DNA of 64,000 bases from Euborellia annulipes (taxonomy: Eukaryota > Arthropoda > Insecta > Dermaptera > Anisolabididae), in NCBI GenBank assembly GCA_023213315.1, contig JAKCPI010005698.1:124001-188000 (forward strand). The letters run 5' to 3'. The notes beneath the pieces were generated by a model. That model did no database searches and was not told the DNA's origin. It worked only from the letters and a program-made list of their open reading frames with translations. A program made the position numbers and the translations under genes. Each line of letters begins with the position of its first letter. Position 1 is the first letter of the stretch. Below are positions 1-11,972 of this stretch, in pieces.

Positions 1-140
1 GATTATAAAGGTTGTTACATCTGTGACAACCTTTATAATCTTAGCCGAATTGTACCCGAAGAAGGCGACAGAATGAGTGACCGAAACGTTGTAATTTTAA
101 TTAATAAACCCCAGTTAAACAGAAAATCAAATTCTTTTAC
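1..140 (+). repeat. Hammerhead-core repeat, copy 1 (decayed)
   Basis: Starts with a small inverted repeat (bases 1-40, ATTATAAAGGTTGT and its complement). It carries a core-like segment at 56-90: CCGAAGA, GGC...GTGACC, GAAACGTT. The downstream stretch that ends in AATCAAATTCTTTTAC also occurs at 53690-53720, next to the core at 53327, so both belong to one family. The first core base pair is altered (CTGAAGA has become CCGAAGA), so this copy is probably inactive. The element may continue left of the window. Confidence 0.5.
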
Positions 141-228
141 TAAAAACTAAAATTTACTTGGGGAAAAAAATTGCTTTACCAGGGAATCGAATTTTATGTT
201 ATAAAAATCGGGATTTTAAGATTTACAA

Positions 229-781
229 CAGGCTTTCCCAAACTGTGCGCCGCGGCACCCCAGGGCGCCGGGGCTGTTCTCCTGGGGCGCCGTGAAAATT
301 TTCCTATACAAAATATTATATTAATAATATTATTTATAAAATGTTACTTGAGCAAATGTAAATTTGACGAGCCATTTTACGTTCATGTAAGCTATATAAC
401 TAAGTGTTTAATTTATTTTTAAACTAATCAAATTACATTACCCAGATTTTATATTATTTCAAAAAAATAGTATTCATCTTTAATTTTTCGCTATTAGTCG
501 AATAATTTTTTTTTTTTTAAGGTCTTTTCGGCATCTAAGGCATTAGCCCCATCCTATTTATTTCAAATGATTTGTAGTCAAATCAAATGAAATAAATTTT
601 TCCTGGGACGGGAAGCGAACCGGGACTCGGTGGAGAAGCAAGTCCAGTGAGCACGCCGGCTAGTCGAATAATTAAAATCAGGAGTTTGAATTATTTATTA
701 AATAAAATTGTAAACATAAGGCCACGGAAAAATTATGAAATATTAATGGCGCCGGGAACCGAAAAAGTTTGGGAACCCCTG
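229..781. mobile_element. hAT-type non-autonomous element
   Basis: Left end CAGGCTTTCCCAAACTGTG and right end AGTTTGGGAACCCCTG are imperfect inverted repeats with the CAG...CTG termini typical of hAT elements. They are flanked by ATTTACAA (221-228) and ATTTACAG (782-789), an 8-bp target duplication with one mismatch. GC-rich subterminal sequence follows the left end. No transposase frame is present. A tRNA-derived SINE fragment lies inside. Confidence 0.7.
516..662 (-). repeat. tRNA-derived SINE, inside the hAT element
   Basis: On the minus strand there is an A-box-like TAGCCGGCGTGCTCACTGG and a B-box-like GGTTCGCTTCC. A body follows with the palindromic CAAATGATTTG region and the tail GCC...TAGATGCCGAAAAGACCTT. 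The same family occurs at 11377-11545 (minus), and its tail at 5107-5165. RNA polymerase III promoter boxes mark it as tRNA-derived. It is degraded. Confidence 0.55.
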
Positions 782-789
782 ATTTACAG

Positions 790-2212
790 GATTAAATTTC
801 TTAATTCTACCATAATCAACCATGTGTTAATTTTTACATAATGAGTGATGTATATAAATAAAAAAAAAAGACCAAAAGTAGTTAAGCCTAAACTTTGTAT
901 TTCAAATAAATTTCGTATTTTTTTTTTATGATTAATTAAAAAAATTATAATAATTAATTTTTCTATAAAATCCAAAAAGTTTCAAGGAAATTTAAAATTT
1001 TTTGAAAATAATGTAAAAATTGACAGTATTTATTAATAATCCACTAAATATGAAAAAGGAGGTTTTTAATAAAAGTATACTAATTGTCTCTACGAATCTC
1101 TTAATCTGCCAGAAATTAGTTTTTGAAATACATTTTTTGACTCAGCATAATATTAGATTTTCTTTTAATGCCATTTTGACTCCGTTTATTAGATCAAGAA
1201 TAAATAATAACTGTGCTTAAAGGGTCAGGAGTAAGAACTTGCAGAATACAAGAAAATAAGATCTAATAATTTTAATTTCATGGTAGCTAAATATATAATT
1301 AAGTATAATTGTAAAGATAATTTATAAACTTGCTCAATTTTATATAATATAAAAAATTTACTTTAAAAAAAGTCCAATTGAAACCTTTTCTAATATAAAA
1401 GTATTGATTCAAGAAAGACAAACTTCAAAATTATTTTTTTTTTTAATTAAATAATAATAGATTCCATTTAAGATTTTTACTCTGTAATTTTTTGCTCATT
1501 CTTAAAGAGAGTTTTTGTCAAAAAAAAACTGAATTTTTTTAAATTCAATTGCAATAGATGATTCCAAACAAATTAGCCAAATAATGTAACAACGATCCAT
1601 TTCTTTAAAAAATTTTATACCATTCTCATCAAATCTTTCATTCACATATGATTTCATAATTTCTAAGATTTATACATAAAATATATATATATATCTAATA
1701 ATATTTAATAAATTAAAAATAGGCTAGATTTTTAATAAATTTATTTATTTTTAATTTTACTTAATTTAAAAAAAAAGGCCAAAATACGTAAAGAGAAATA
1801 TTTTTTAGTTTGTTCATTAGTTAGTTATAAAAAATAATTCCTAAGACATTAATTTAAAATTGTTTATGAATGAAAAAACGAAATGATGCCTATAAGACTG
1901 GCCCTAAATAAAAATAAAAAAGGTCTGAACGTCGTTTGTTATATATTAAAATAATTATAGAAAGGTTTTTCCCTATCTCCCAAATGCTCAAATGACTTGT
2001 GTTTGATTGCTGGAAGATAGGCAACCCAAATTACCAAATGACAGTATTTTTCTATTTGAGAGCATGCTCAGAATCTCCTTAGAAATTAATCGATGAGCAA
2101 CAGATGGAGCTTTGGAGGAATTAATCGAAAAATACATAAATTTATTGGATTGTTTCTTATTTACCCCATGTTATTTATATATTGTTACTTTCTTTCATTT
2201 CTAACAAGGTGA
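790..2212. other. No recognisable gene (AT-rich)
   Basis: Very AT-rich sequence with poly-A/T runs. The short open frames at 784-975 and 1020-1220 show no domain, no codon bias and no splice context. I see nothing else supportable. Confidence 0.6.
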
Positions 2213-2813
2213 GTGTACGTGTGCCTTCCCCTCACCGATTCGAACGAAAAATTTTTTATCTGTAGTACTTAATGAAAAACAAATGCTGTTAAAACGAGAG
2301 AATGTGCTTCTCAAGCGTTAGTCTAAAAAAAAAAAATGTTAAAAATTTGCCAGTATGTCTTAAGCCGTTGCGAAGAAATATATTTCTAATGTTTTCATTA
2401 CTTTTATGGTCATTATCATCCAGCACTTCAGATTATAATTATTAATATTACAATTTTTTAATATGTAAAGTTTTTTGTTTTTTGTTGTAAGAATAAAAAA
2501 ATGTTTGCTATACAAATTTCTTTGATTTATTTACGCTCTTTGTATATTTTGACTTTTATGTATTATTTACAATTAATGCTAGTATGTAGAGAAGGTAGTG
2601 TAGTAGAAGAAAACTACCAAGTTAGCCACCAAGACTTTTAAAAATATTCTTCTTTACTTAAGAGATGGTGGCAAATCTTTAACATTTTTTTTTTTTAGAC
2701 GAACCCTTGAGAAGTGCATTCTCCTGCTTTAACAGAATTTGTTTTTCATTAAGTACCACACCTTAAAAAAATTTCATTCAAATCGGTGAGGGGAAGGCCG
2801 TACACTCCCCTTG
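2213..2813. repeat. Foldback repeat, arms about 185 bp
   Basis: The left arm (2213-2390, AAGGTGAGTGTACG...CCTTCCCCTCACCGATT) is the diverged reverse complement of the right arm (about 2632-2813, ending AGGCCGTACACTCCCCTT). Both arms contain GTACTTAATGAAAAACAAA and TTGAGAAGTGCATTCTC-like blocks. There is no coding capacity in the ~240-bp centre. It is a non-autonomous terminal-inverted-repeat element of unassigned superfamily. Confidence 0.6.
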
Positions 2814-4092
2814 TAAGTCATTGGAGAGGATATAAATTGAAAATTATTTTTCCGTCAATGTTTAGAAAGCTAGTCGGATTGAAGCAATGGGAAAAACTTC
2901 CGGCATGTCTGACCCCCTTACTCCACAATCAGTAGAAGCTTTATTATATGTTCAAAGAGGGGGGGGGGATCTTCTAAATATTACAGTGATATTATTTTCG
3001 TCCAACTTTCTGAATTATTAATTTTATTTGTTAAAGATCTATTTTGACCATTTAGATCCCCTCCCTCGATTGGAATTCAATTAAAATAAATTTTTTCGTT
3101 TGGAAATGAGAATTCTTTGTCAACAAAAGCTAATGACATGTCAAGGGTTTATTAATTGTTGAAGATACGATTTCTTCCAACAGAAATATGAACTTTTAAA
3201 GAATAGAGGAAAAAAATGCGAGGATCCCGTTTTTGCCTAGCTAACCATCGATTGGTCAGTTAAATTAAAAAGATGTAAAAAGATTACAATAATTATTTTA
3301 ATATATAGCAGTCGCCTATCAATATTTTCGGAGGTTTTAGTGGACCAATAGAAGGATAAAAATATAGTCTATATAAATTTAAAAAACGCGATCAGATCTT
3401 TAAATTAAATTTTTTTTGACGCCCCTTTAATCAGAGAGTGAATAAATAATAAGTCTTTAAAAAAGAAAATGACTGAAAATGATATAAAAAAAGCAAATCA
3501 ACCCTTGAATTTAAGTAGATGTAAAATTTTATTTATTTGTAAATGTAATTAGTAGTAGAAACTTTAAAAATTAATTTGCATTTTACTAAGGCCTAATTTT
3601 TTGCACTTTTTTTGCAAAAACAAATTTGTATATATTATTATTATTTTAAGCAAATTTATTTTATTTCTTTTTGTTAACATGTTGGTAGCTAATTATTCGT
3701 TAGCATTTTAATGACTGACAGGGGAAAAAAATTATTTATGAATATTAATTTGGAGATTAAATTTTTTTTTTTTAATAAAATAAATTTATTCAAATTAAGG
3801 TCATTAAAATTGCCTAAATGGTTATTTATTATGTTACGGATAAAGCGCAAAAATTGAAATATTATAATATAATAATATTACAGATTGACTAGCAAATGGC
3901 AAATGTGTAGATACATCTATGAAATGTAAAAAACAATTTTGGGGGCAACCGGTTTTGAAAAAGGATCCCGATTAATATGCATTCTTTGAAACACAAACTA
4001 CTTAAAAAAAAAAAATGAAATCCCTAAAATGGACTAATAAATAAATTTAAATATTAACATTAGTTAAACTCTGTTGATAATGCATTTAATTA
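2814..4092. other. No recognisable gene
   Basis: AT-rich intergenic-looking sequence with homopolymer runs, including a G run near 2961. No domain, splice signal or repeat copy was recognised. Confidence 0.5.
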
Positions 4093-4177
4093 CAATAGAA
4101 ACTCGATTATCCGATTTCTTTTATTAATAGGAAATCTGCTTTTACTATTAAAGTCTCGGATAATCGAGGTTCTATTG
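4093..4177. mobile_element. pogo/Tigger-like mini-MITE
   Basis: An 85-bp element whose ends CAATAGAAACTCGATTATCC and GATAATCGAGGTTCTATTG are inverted repeats resembling pogo/Tigger termini (ACCTCGATTATCCG). It is flanked by TA on both sides. It is too short to encode anything. Confidence 0.65.
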
Positions 4178-4801
4178 TAATAATAATGAAACTTCTAATA
4201 ACCAACAATTGTGTGTGAACTCTTAGATTATTGCATTTTAATTTGATATAATCAACATATTTTTGTGTATATATATCCTAACTAATGTGTCTAGTAAGGA
4301 AAAATATATAGCATAGTAAACTATTTCTTGTTACTATCATAAATTTGAAATTTTTTTTATTTTTTGAGATTTTAGTGAAAGGAACTCAACCCCTTTAAAA
4401 AAAATAATATGTAGACTAAATAACCGATTTATTTTTCTTTCTTTCTCCCATTTTACTATTAAAAAAAAAAGAAATTCAAATTTAAAAAAGGGCCGGCCCA
4501 AGGCATGATGCACCTGAAGCACACTATTAGAGCACACCTGGAACACCTTACAAGACTAATTTTTATTAAATAAAAATATGGTGTTTTTTATAATTTAACT
4601 AAATTGACATGAACATTAGTTTAAAATACGTGCCATTACATGAGGCTTCCATTCGCCAAATTAGAGACTTATGTAGTGTTTTTATGTATTTATAATTAAT
4701 TACTTTGTATTTCATATTAGGTACTCTATAAAGGTTTATATTAATTAAATTGTTAATAATATTATAGTTGTGGCTGTGGACTTGTGTCATTTAATTCTTT
4801 A

Positions 4802-5034
4802 AATATTTTATTGGACTGACGTTTCGGTCTCGATAAAGGCCATCTTCATTGCCCAATAAGTGTCAAAAAAGTATATTATTTTTGCATTAGGCAGCTACCG
4901 GTATGTGTAATGATGCTCATCAGGTGAGAGATCTTGCAATGAAAAAAAAATATATATACATGACACCTACTGGGCCCTGAAGATGGCTTCTATTGAGACC
5001 GAAACGTCGTCTCAATTAAGGTAAAATAAAGAAA
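4802..5034. repeat. Palindromic repeat with two hammerhead-like cores
   Basis: Inverted arms. The minus-strand core at 4818-4849 (ATGAAGA...GAAACGTC, C3 lost) faces left. The plus-strand core at 4977-5008 (CTGAAGA, GGCT...GACC, GAAACGTC) faces right. The cores lie in the arms with GTC pointing outward. The centre is unrelated AT-rich DNA. Stem II is imperfect in both. Confidence 0.65.
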
Positions 5035-5106
5035 AATATTTAGCTGCCAGTCTGCTTGCCTTCCTTAATAAATTCTTAATATTGATTTGGATGCCAAACA
5101 AATGGA

Positions 5107-6345
5107 ATAAATAGGGACGGGGTCTAAATAGCCTCAGATGCCAAAAAAGACCTTAAATAAATTTTAAAATTAAATTGTTAATAAAAATTATTTTATTAAT
5201 TAGTCAATATTGTTTTTAAAAATATACAGAAAGGAGGTGCTATAAAAGAACTTCGCAACAGGGCGCCGACTACTCTAGGGCCGACCCTAAATAGAGACCT
5301 ATATCAACTATCTTAACTTAAACGATGTTTATTTTTTTACATTTCTTAGAAAAATGTGCCAATTTGCCACTGGATCTCTTACTAATCAATCTGTTTTTCA
5401 CAATTTCACCAATTAATTAAAAAAAATAAATAATTTTTTAAAAAATAATAAAAAAAAAACTTAAAACAATTTTTAAAAAATTAAAAAAAAAAAAAAAATA
5501 ACTAGTTGATGTGAAAATATAAATATATATGTGCCACAATATTTTTTTATATTTTAGGCAATATTTATTTTTTATTAAAAACATGATTGATCTATATATA
5601 TTTTTTTACTATTGACAAATAATAATTGTATGGTTTTTTTTTTCTCTTTAAAACTTTTATTTTTATACAAAAAAATGAGTTTGTCAATTTGTTACTCTTC
5701 TTTATAATAGCCTATTCCTTAAATGTTCAACAAAATCTAGATAGATGGAAATTATGAAGATATTGGAGAAAAATAGAAAAATTTACTAAATGATACTTTA
5801 CTCAGAGATAATTAAAATATATATTATAAATTATATATATATTATATATTTAAAAAAATTAAGACAACACCATGAAAAAAATATTTAGATAAAAATCGGA
5901 TAAAAAAATTTATTTTATCTCTTTGGAGGATATTTTCAAAAATAAAAATCTAGGCTTATAATGTAATTTATGAAAAATTTATGTTAACAAAAAATAGAGA
6001 AATTCAGAAGGGTCCAAAAATAGAAAAAAAAAAAAAAAAAATATGAAAACAATGATGTTCAAGTTGCCAAAATATAAAAAAAAAATGTAATTAATAATTT
6101 AATGGTGTACAGTACTTAAAAATGTAATCTATTATATAGGAGAAAGAGAAAATATATATACCTATAAAATTATTGAATGTCTTACATTTATTTCTATCTT
6201 CTACTTTAGGAGTATAAATATAATTTTGTTTGTGGGGGTAAACTCTATCACTCGTTCAGTCAAATAATTTCTACCGTAGATGTTTTAAATATCGTAAACT
6301 GAACTATTGTTGGTGGAAGGACCATCTATTCCAATAATAATGAAA
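5107..6345. other. SINE tail, then AT-rich DNA without genes
   Basis: Bases 5107-5165 match the tail of the SINE at 516-662 (GGAATAAATAGGGACGGGGT, then GATGCCAAAAAAGACCTTA). The remaining kilobase is extremely AT-rich with long A runs (5477-5498, 6020-6038) and nothing that I can assign. Confidence 0.5.
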
Positions 6346-6477
6346 TTAAAGCCTGGTAGTTAGGCAACCAAAATGGCAGCTTGCCTGTGTGGTGTTTGTA
6401 TGTAAGGTATTTCTCACACAGTTAAGAAAGCTTTAGCGTGCGTGTGCCATTTGGGCTGCCTAACTACCGGGCTTTAA
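6346..6477. repeat. Short inverted-repeat element
   Basis: Ends TTAAAGCCTGGTAGTTAGGC and GCCTAACTACCGGGCTTTAA form ~30-bp inverted repeats that extend through CCAAAATGGC / GCCATTTGGG. About 130 bp in total, non-coding. The TTAA at each edge may be target sequence. Confidence 0.6.
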
Positions 6478-6825
6478 TCTCTTCTTTACTTGGCCCTGCC
6501 GGGATTAATTATCCATTTGGCCAGCTCCCTATTATGATGTTTTTTAGTATAATATTATAAGGATCCGAATTTGTTGTAGTTTTAGAGAACAAGTGAAAAT
6601 AATTTCCCTATCAAAATGCGAATTTTCGCAGTCGGCATTGCCTAAAAAATATATCAAATGGTTGAATTACATAGAAATATACACTTATTGGCCTTTAACA
6701 TTTGTATGCCATTTTTGCCACCTACATAGAAATATTAAGCCCCCAATCAGAGGTAATTTCAAGTGATGAAATATCGAATTTTAACTTTAGACACCCCTAA
6801 TACCATGTTTACCAATTCAATGGGA

Positions 6826-7390
6826 AAAATCTGGTGTGACTGTCTCACAGCACACAACTTTCGATTACCGAAGGTAAGAGAAAGTTGTGTTCGGTGCTTG
6901 TCACACTAGATTTTTTATGTCGACATATATTTAGTTTCCGACAGTAGGGTACAAATGAATTCAAGATGTAAAATTTATAAACTTGGGAAAATATTTATAT
7001 TTTGTTACCATGGCAACCATTTCTCCTATCTTTCCTATGAACTGGTCTTCAGAAGATTTCAATGGCAAAATGAGAATATCTAATAATTTATTTATTTATA
7101 TAAAAAATGAGAATATACATTTCAAAGAGCATCTAAAAAAATAATTGATTTTTGAATTTTAAACAAAATCGTTGTAATAAATTTTGAGATAATCGAAAAA
7201 AACTGAAAAAGTACATCAGTAAAGTACTAGTACTCTTTGGCCGATTTTGTTCAAAAGCTTCGTGTCACGTCCCAGGGGGTTGCCTAACTTAAATATAAAA
7301 TTTCAACCTCCTCGCTCTTTTCGTTCTTGAGATATTTTGTTCACAGACACAGACAGACCATGTCGCGAAAACCACTTTTCACTGTTTCAT
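6826..7390 (-). repeat. Dual-hairpin repeat family, minus copy
   Basis: Member of a family with a conserved 3' hairpin (here 6826-6917, ATCTGGTGTGAC...GTCACACTAGAT). The body contains GTACTAGTACTTTACTGATG, the CGCGACATGGTCTGTCTGTG segment, and AGGTTGAAATTTTATATTTAAG. Other copies are at 21616-22276, 36721-37190, 61694-62432 and 62815-63400, with 3' ends at 51421-51596 and 63690-63868. No protein is encoded. Confidence 0.65.
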
Positions 7391-7686
7391 CCCCCTGTAG
7401 CCTACTTTTTTTTTTTATCTATAGAAATCTCAAAACATCTGGCCTTCTTCCTCGTCTTTTTTTAACTCCAAAAATGTAAATAAAGGCCAAACATATGACC
7501 CCCTCCCCAAATATTTCCTATTGAAGAAATCGTAACTTCAAAATTTTATAACAAAGTTAAATGAATTTCGGAGAGAAAATAATTTTTCTGAAATATTTTA
7601 GAAAATAAAAAAATTTCTATATGTGTGGAGATATCCATAGGGGACAGACGGACAAACATTAAACAATTATATTCAGAGAGATAATT

Positions 7687-7895
7687 GCCCCCGGGTTTGG
7701 CGTAGTAAGTAGCGTGCCTACCTCCTATACCAAACGTCGCGGGTTCGGACCCAGGCAGTCCGATGATTTTATTTAAGCCATTTGGATACCAGATGGCTTA
7801 AATAGAAATGCCTGAACCCACAATAGATATATTCTCTACAACGGTTATCGTCAAAGTCTTATATGGCCTAAGTTGCCGAAAAGACTGTATGAAAG
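7687..7895 (+). repeat. tRNA-derived SINE (family A)
   Basis: The tRNA-like head (GTAGCGTGCC...) carries the B box GGGTTCGGACCC. It is followed by the core TTTAAGCCATTTGGATACC with a palindromic AGATGGCTTAAAT, then GGTTATCGTCAAAGTCTTA and the tail GGCCTAAGTTGCCGAAAAGA. Near-identical organisation is seen at 36600, 42668 (minus), 52116 and 54880 (minus). This is one of the best preserved copies. Confidence 0.75.
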
Positions 7896-8402
7896 TGAGA
7901 GAGATAATTAATTTAATTTATATCTATCTCATTCATTATTTGATCGAAATTAAATTTTAATTGACTTTGTTTTGATTTATTTCATAAAATTTCTTGCGAT
8001 TTGATAGCATTTTTTTGTGATTAGCTACATTAACTATACCAACTTTAAGTTAAAAATTATTGAGATAATAAGTTTGATCATAATAAGTAATTATTTCAAT
8101 TATAAATAAGAGATTTTTATAAATTGAAAAAGTTTTTTTTATCCTATTAGAGTTTCATGGATTTATTCCTGGCCAAGTATTTAGAGCTTTTGGCCTATTT
8201 AGGGGTTGTTAGTAAAAGCTTAAATTTAAAGTTAGTTATCGATTTATGGGTGTTGAGCCGTTTTGGCGCCAGAGTTCTCTCTCCCTCTTTTTAACATGCA
8301 TTCACCCCAGACGATATGCTCTTTCAACAACATGATAGATTGGAATTACTAAACCTTGGGATTATATTCACATTGCAGATTTCAAATTATAAGGAAAGAA
8401 TA
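7896..8402. other. No recognisable gene
   Basis: AT-rich sequence leading up to the inverted repeat. The frame at 8316-8543 overlaps the repeat below and is not a credible gene. Confidence 0.5.
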
Positions 8403-8640
8403 CCCCGAGTAAAAATGATCGAGGAACACGCCCGCAGTCTGCATAGTGAACCTTTAGGGTCACACAGGGATATACACGCCCAGACCAGGACACAGGGATA
8501 CATACACACGCCCGCACCAGAGACACTGGGGTCCCTGGTGTGAGCGTGTATATCCCTGTGTCCCTAAAGGATCATTATGCAGACCTTCTGCGGGCGTGTG
8601 CATCCCTCGAACATTTTTTTAATCATTTTTACTCGGGGCT
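8403..8640. repeat. GC-richer foldback element
   Basis: Outer ends CCCCGAGTAAAAATGAT and ATCATTTTTACTCGGGG are inverted repeats. Inward, both arms share CACGCCCGCAG, CTGCATA, CCTTTAGGG and CACAGGGATATACACGC blocks. The palindrome is about 240 bp, with high GC compared with its surroundings. Open frames across it are by-products. Confidence 0.7.
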
Positions 8641-9475
8641 GTAAGCAGCCAAAGAGTATTTTTGTAAATACAGTAGAATTTCGATAAATTCCTAAGGTCA
8701 CGGTTTAGTACGAATTATCGGGATTATCAATTACACTAGTCTAGGTTTTCTTCACAAGAAATCTAATTAGTCAATCTAGTGCATTTTTTCATTCTGAATT
8801 CAGATATGTAGTTAGAATTTTTCCATCAGGCACAGTTTTAGAGATATAGAGAAAAATAGATTTTAATGGAAAATGTGCTATAAAACGGCTCTTATTTAGA
8901 ATGTTCAAATTATTTTTAACGCGACACTCCTTAAAAAAATGCAGATAGTTATAATACATATAAATTTCAAGTTTCAGCCCAATCGGACGTGCCGCAAAGA
9001 GCTAAAATTTTAGAAAAATCGAATTTTTTCAGTTTTTTTTTTGCTTTGGTCACCCCTAATACAATTTTAGATATACCTGAATGCAAAAAACATATATTTA
9101 AGATATACTATAGTTCTTTAGCTTTCTAAAAAACATTCATTTGTAAATATCTGTTAATTATTAACGAAATTATGAACAAAAACGTCGCCAAAGAAAAAAC
9201 ACAAGTACACTCACTGGTCGAATTTATTATGAAATTTCAAAAAAAAGCCGGAGATTTTGGGGAAAAGCTAGTGATTCCGGGAAAAAAAGCCAGAGATTTA
9301 AGTAAAAAGCCGGAAATACTTGATGCGCCTAGGACGGAGGGGGGGGGGGGGCGAGCGCCCCCCTTCGCCTCTACCTAGATACGCTACTTCTTCCCACCCT
9401 TTTAATCGTCGCAGACACTTTTAATCAACATAATTTTAAATAAATAAGCCATTCACTACTGATTATGATTTAAAC
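8641..9475. other. No recognisable gene; possible pogo-like remnant
   Basis: ACAGTAGAATTTCGATAAAT at 8670 and the nearby ATTATCGGGATTATC resemble decayed pogo-type ends. The rest is AT-rich. A G run occurs at 9340-9349. The frame at 9172-9378 is not similar to anything I recognise. Confidence 0.35.
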
Positions 9476-9899
9476 CAGCGTTTTCCAAACTGTGAGGCGT
9501 GCCTCCCTAGGGAGGCACTGACTAGTCTAAGGGGAGGCGCGAATATTAGTCACAGCGAGCAATTTTCAAATTCAGCCCAAATTATTTCTTTTATTGTGAC
9601 GTTTAGGCCACTAGTCTAGGCCATCTTCAGGGCCGGAAATTTTTAATTTTGAAATTAAAATTTCATTTATTCTCGCCTCCGGCTCTTAAGAATGCTGAAC
9701 CGTCACAATAGTTTTGGCTGCATATGACTAGGAATTTTTTTTTTTTTTTTTACTCCGCTTTAATATAAATTTATATTTTTTAGCGTTAAAAATTTTTGTT
9801 TTTGTATTATTTTACAAAATGGGGGAGGGGAGGGGGGAGGCGTCATATGATTAAATATTTTTAAAGGAGGCGTTGTAACATAAAGTTTGGAAACCACTG
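9476..9899. mobile_element. hAT-type element carrying a hammerhead-core palindrome
   Basis: Termini CAGCGTTTTCCAAACTGTG and GTTTGGAAACCACTG are flanked by a perfect 8-bp duplication ATTTAAAC (9468-9475 and 9900-9907). Inside lies another repeat whose minus-strand core at 9598-9630 reads CTGAAGA, GGCC...GGCC, TAAACGTC. Its opposite arm near 9680-9710 is decayed (CTTAAGAATGC, GAACCGTC). The hammerhead repeat probably inserted into the hAT element, or was carried by it. Confidence 0.8.
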
Positions 9900-9907
9900 A
9901 TTTAAAC

Positions 9908-10095
9908 CATTAAATTAAATATACAAATTAAACACTAGGTTATTTGTTTCAAAGGTTTTATTAATTAAAAAATTAACACTTGATACGATGATGATGACAA
10001 GGAATTGTCGAAATACGTATCAAGTGTTAATTTTTTAATTAATAAAACCTTTGAAACAAATAACATAGTGTTTAATTTGTATATTTAATTTTAAT
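9908..10095. repeat. Palindrome with hammerhead-like central loop
   Basis: Arms of about 80 bp (9908-9988 and 10013-10095) are nearly perfect reverse complements and include TTATTTGTTTCAAAGGTTTT. The centre reads ATGATGA, T, GACA...TGTC, GAAATACGTATC. This resembles the cores elsewhere, but with A in place of the first core C and with the eight-base palindrome ATACGTAT after GAA. A related palindrome sits at 54687-54800. Confidence 0.6.
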
Positions 10096-10383
10096 TTACA
10101 AAATGTTTCAACGAGAACCAAAGTTCGAAAGTTTAAATCTGATTTAAACCATGTTGATCAAACCGTACCAAAGTGTCTGCGATGAAATGTCGGGTCTGTT
10201 CTTGTATGTTCCTGTATCAAATATTAACATTTTTAGAAAAGATTTTTAATTGAAAGTGGTTTTTATTCTTAATATCATAAAAGGATTTGTCTTTTTATGG
10301 CTAGCTATTTTTAGCTTCTTTTTTTTTTACAAAACAAAAGAATAAAAAAAAACATTTGAGAAAAAGTTATAAATAGTTTATAA

Positions 10384-11353
10384 TAGACATGGGTGATACT
10401 GTATCAATATGATATTTTGTATCAGGTATGAAAATGTAACAGATAGTCATAATGGGTGCGAGCAAAAAATATCAGGTATTTGAGTAACAGCTACTCAGGC
10501 ACACTCCACTAGACTCGTACTGGGTTTCTCGCGCTTGCGCATTGATCAAATACTTTCTTTTCACTTTAGAGCGTCTTTTCTTTACCCGATACAGTTTTCG
10601 TATCGCCTGTTCTCTCATTCCTTCTCTCTTGCGACCCTCAACTCGCGACGCCCCGCCCCGTCTCCTCTCTCCTGACAGGGCAATTTCGCTAGCTCTGGCG
10701 CGCTTTTCGAACGTCATTCCGAATCATTTTTACATTTTTTACTCTACTTTTCTCACTAGGCCCTATAATAATTAAATACAAATCTAATTATTACTAATAT
10801 ATTATTTCTCTTTTCTTTAATTTAAGAGAGGAGAAATGAAAAAAAAAAAATTTTAAATAAATAAGTTATGTTTTTTTACTTTGAAACTTTTTTATTTAAA
10901 AACATTAATTAAAAAAGTAAAAATACAAGTAACTGTGAATTTAAAAACATAATGAACTTCAATAAATTAAATTTCTTTCGCTAGTAAAGAAATTTGTTAA
11001 TTATTTTTCTAGTGCAGTATATAACATGACATTTTAAATTTAGAGACATTAAAATGTCAGTTCAGTCAGTTTGGAAAACTCTTTAGTAATGAATAATTAT
11101 GAGTTTTTGATTTTTCAAGTCAAGAATATTTATAAATACAGGGGAAAAAACTTTGAAAAATGTTAATTTAGTCTCAAGTAAAATGACATTTCATACTACG
11201 TATCGAATCTGTTACTTGTATTTATGTGAAGTTAGCGTTGCTGAGTGAAATCTGTATCGGGTACAAAAATATCTGGTAAAAATATCGGGTATGAACAAGT
11301 ACCTGTAACAGCGAGTACCTGGTACAGCAAAATCGCGTATCGACCCATGTCTA
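10384..11353. mobile_element. hAT-type element with GC-rich body
   Basis: Termini TAGACATGGGTGATAC and GTATCGACCCATGTCTA are inverted repeats flanked by GTTTATAA on both sides (10376-10383 and 11354-11361), an 8-bp hAT-like duplication. Subterminal repeats of the type ATATCAGGTA / TATCGGGTA recur at both ends. A GC-rich block at 10500-10720 has open frames on both strands, but no transposase motif and no splice signals, so I do not call a gene there. Confidence 0.7.
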
Positions 11354-11376
11354 GTTTATAATATTTATTTATTTTT

Positions 11377-11545
11377 AAGGTCTTTTACGGCATCTAAGGC
11401 CATTTAGACCCCATCTCTATTTATTTCAAATGGTTTGTGTTCAAACCAAATGAAAAAAATTTTATCGCTTGTGACTGGAACTGATCGAGGCCCCGGCGCG
11501 AGAAGCTACTGTTTTCTCTCTGAGCCACGGGTCACGGGCAATAAC
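11377..11545 (-). repeat. tRNA-derived SINE (family B)
   Basis: Minus-strand copy of the SINE at 516-662. The tail on the plus strand reads AAGGTCTTTTACGGCATCTAAGGCC, the internal palindrome is CAAATGGTTTGTG...CAAACCAAATG, and the tRNA-like head is near 11500-11545. The B box is eroded. Confidence 0.5.
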
Positions 11546-11972
11546 ATTTATTGAGAGCAATAAAATTTTAAACGAGCTTTTAGGGGGCTAATAATAAAAA
11601 AATAAAAGCAATAAGATATGATTTCGGAAGAAACAAAACAGCAAACGTTTTTACGAACCACCTTACGTTAAATGTGTGCAAATATTATTATTTTAATTAA
11701 ACATGGTCCATTTATTATGAAAGATTCAAGTCCATTTCCTTCTTTTGTGTAAATTTTAATAGATTCTTAAACATTCTGAGAATTTCAAAGCGCACAAGAG
11801 TCCATGACAAGGGCAAAGAGTAAATTTAATAAAGAAGCCTACGCTGGCGCCATCCTGGCAGTGATTCGGATGAGCTAATTAACCTTTAATCTAAATTCTA
11901 TTTACACGTATAATAAACTTGTATTTTTATAATAAATAGTCCAGATAAATAAATAATTTTAATTTTACTCAC

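Noticed and set aside
10472..10775. Overlapping 77-81-codon frames on both strands in a GC-rich block
   Set aside because: They lie inside the hAT element 10384-11353, show no domain and are low-complexity Arg/Ser frames typical of GC-rich non-coding DNA.
11800..11880. Possible coding exon on the minus strand following the 12094 promoter
   Set aside because: The apparent ATGGCGCCAGCG frame hits TAG after four codons and the acceptor lacks a pyrimidine tract.
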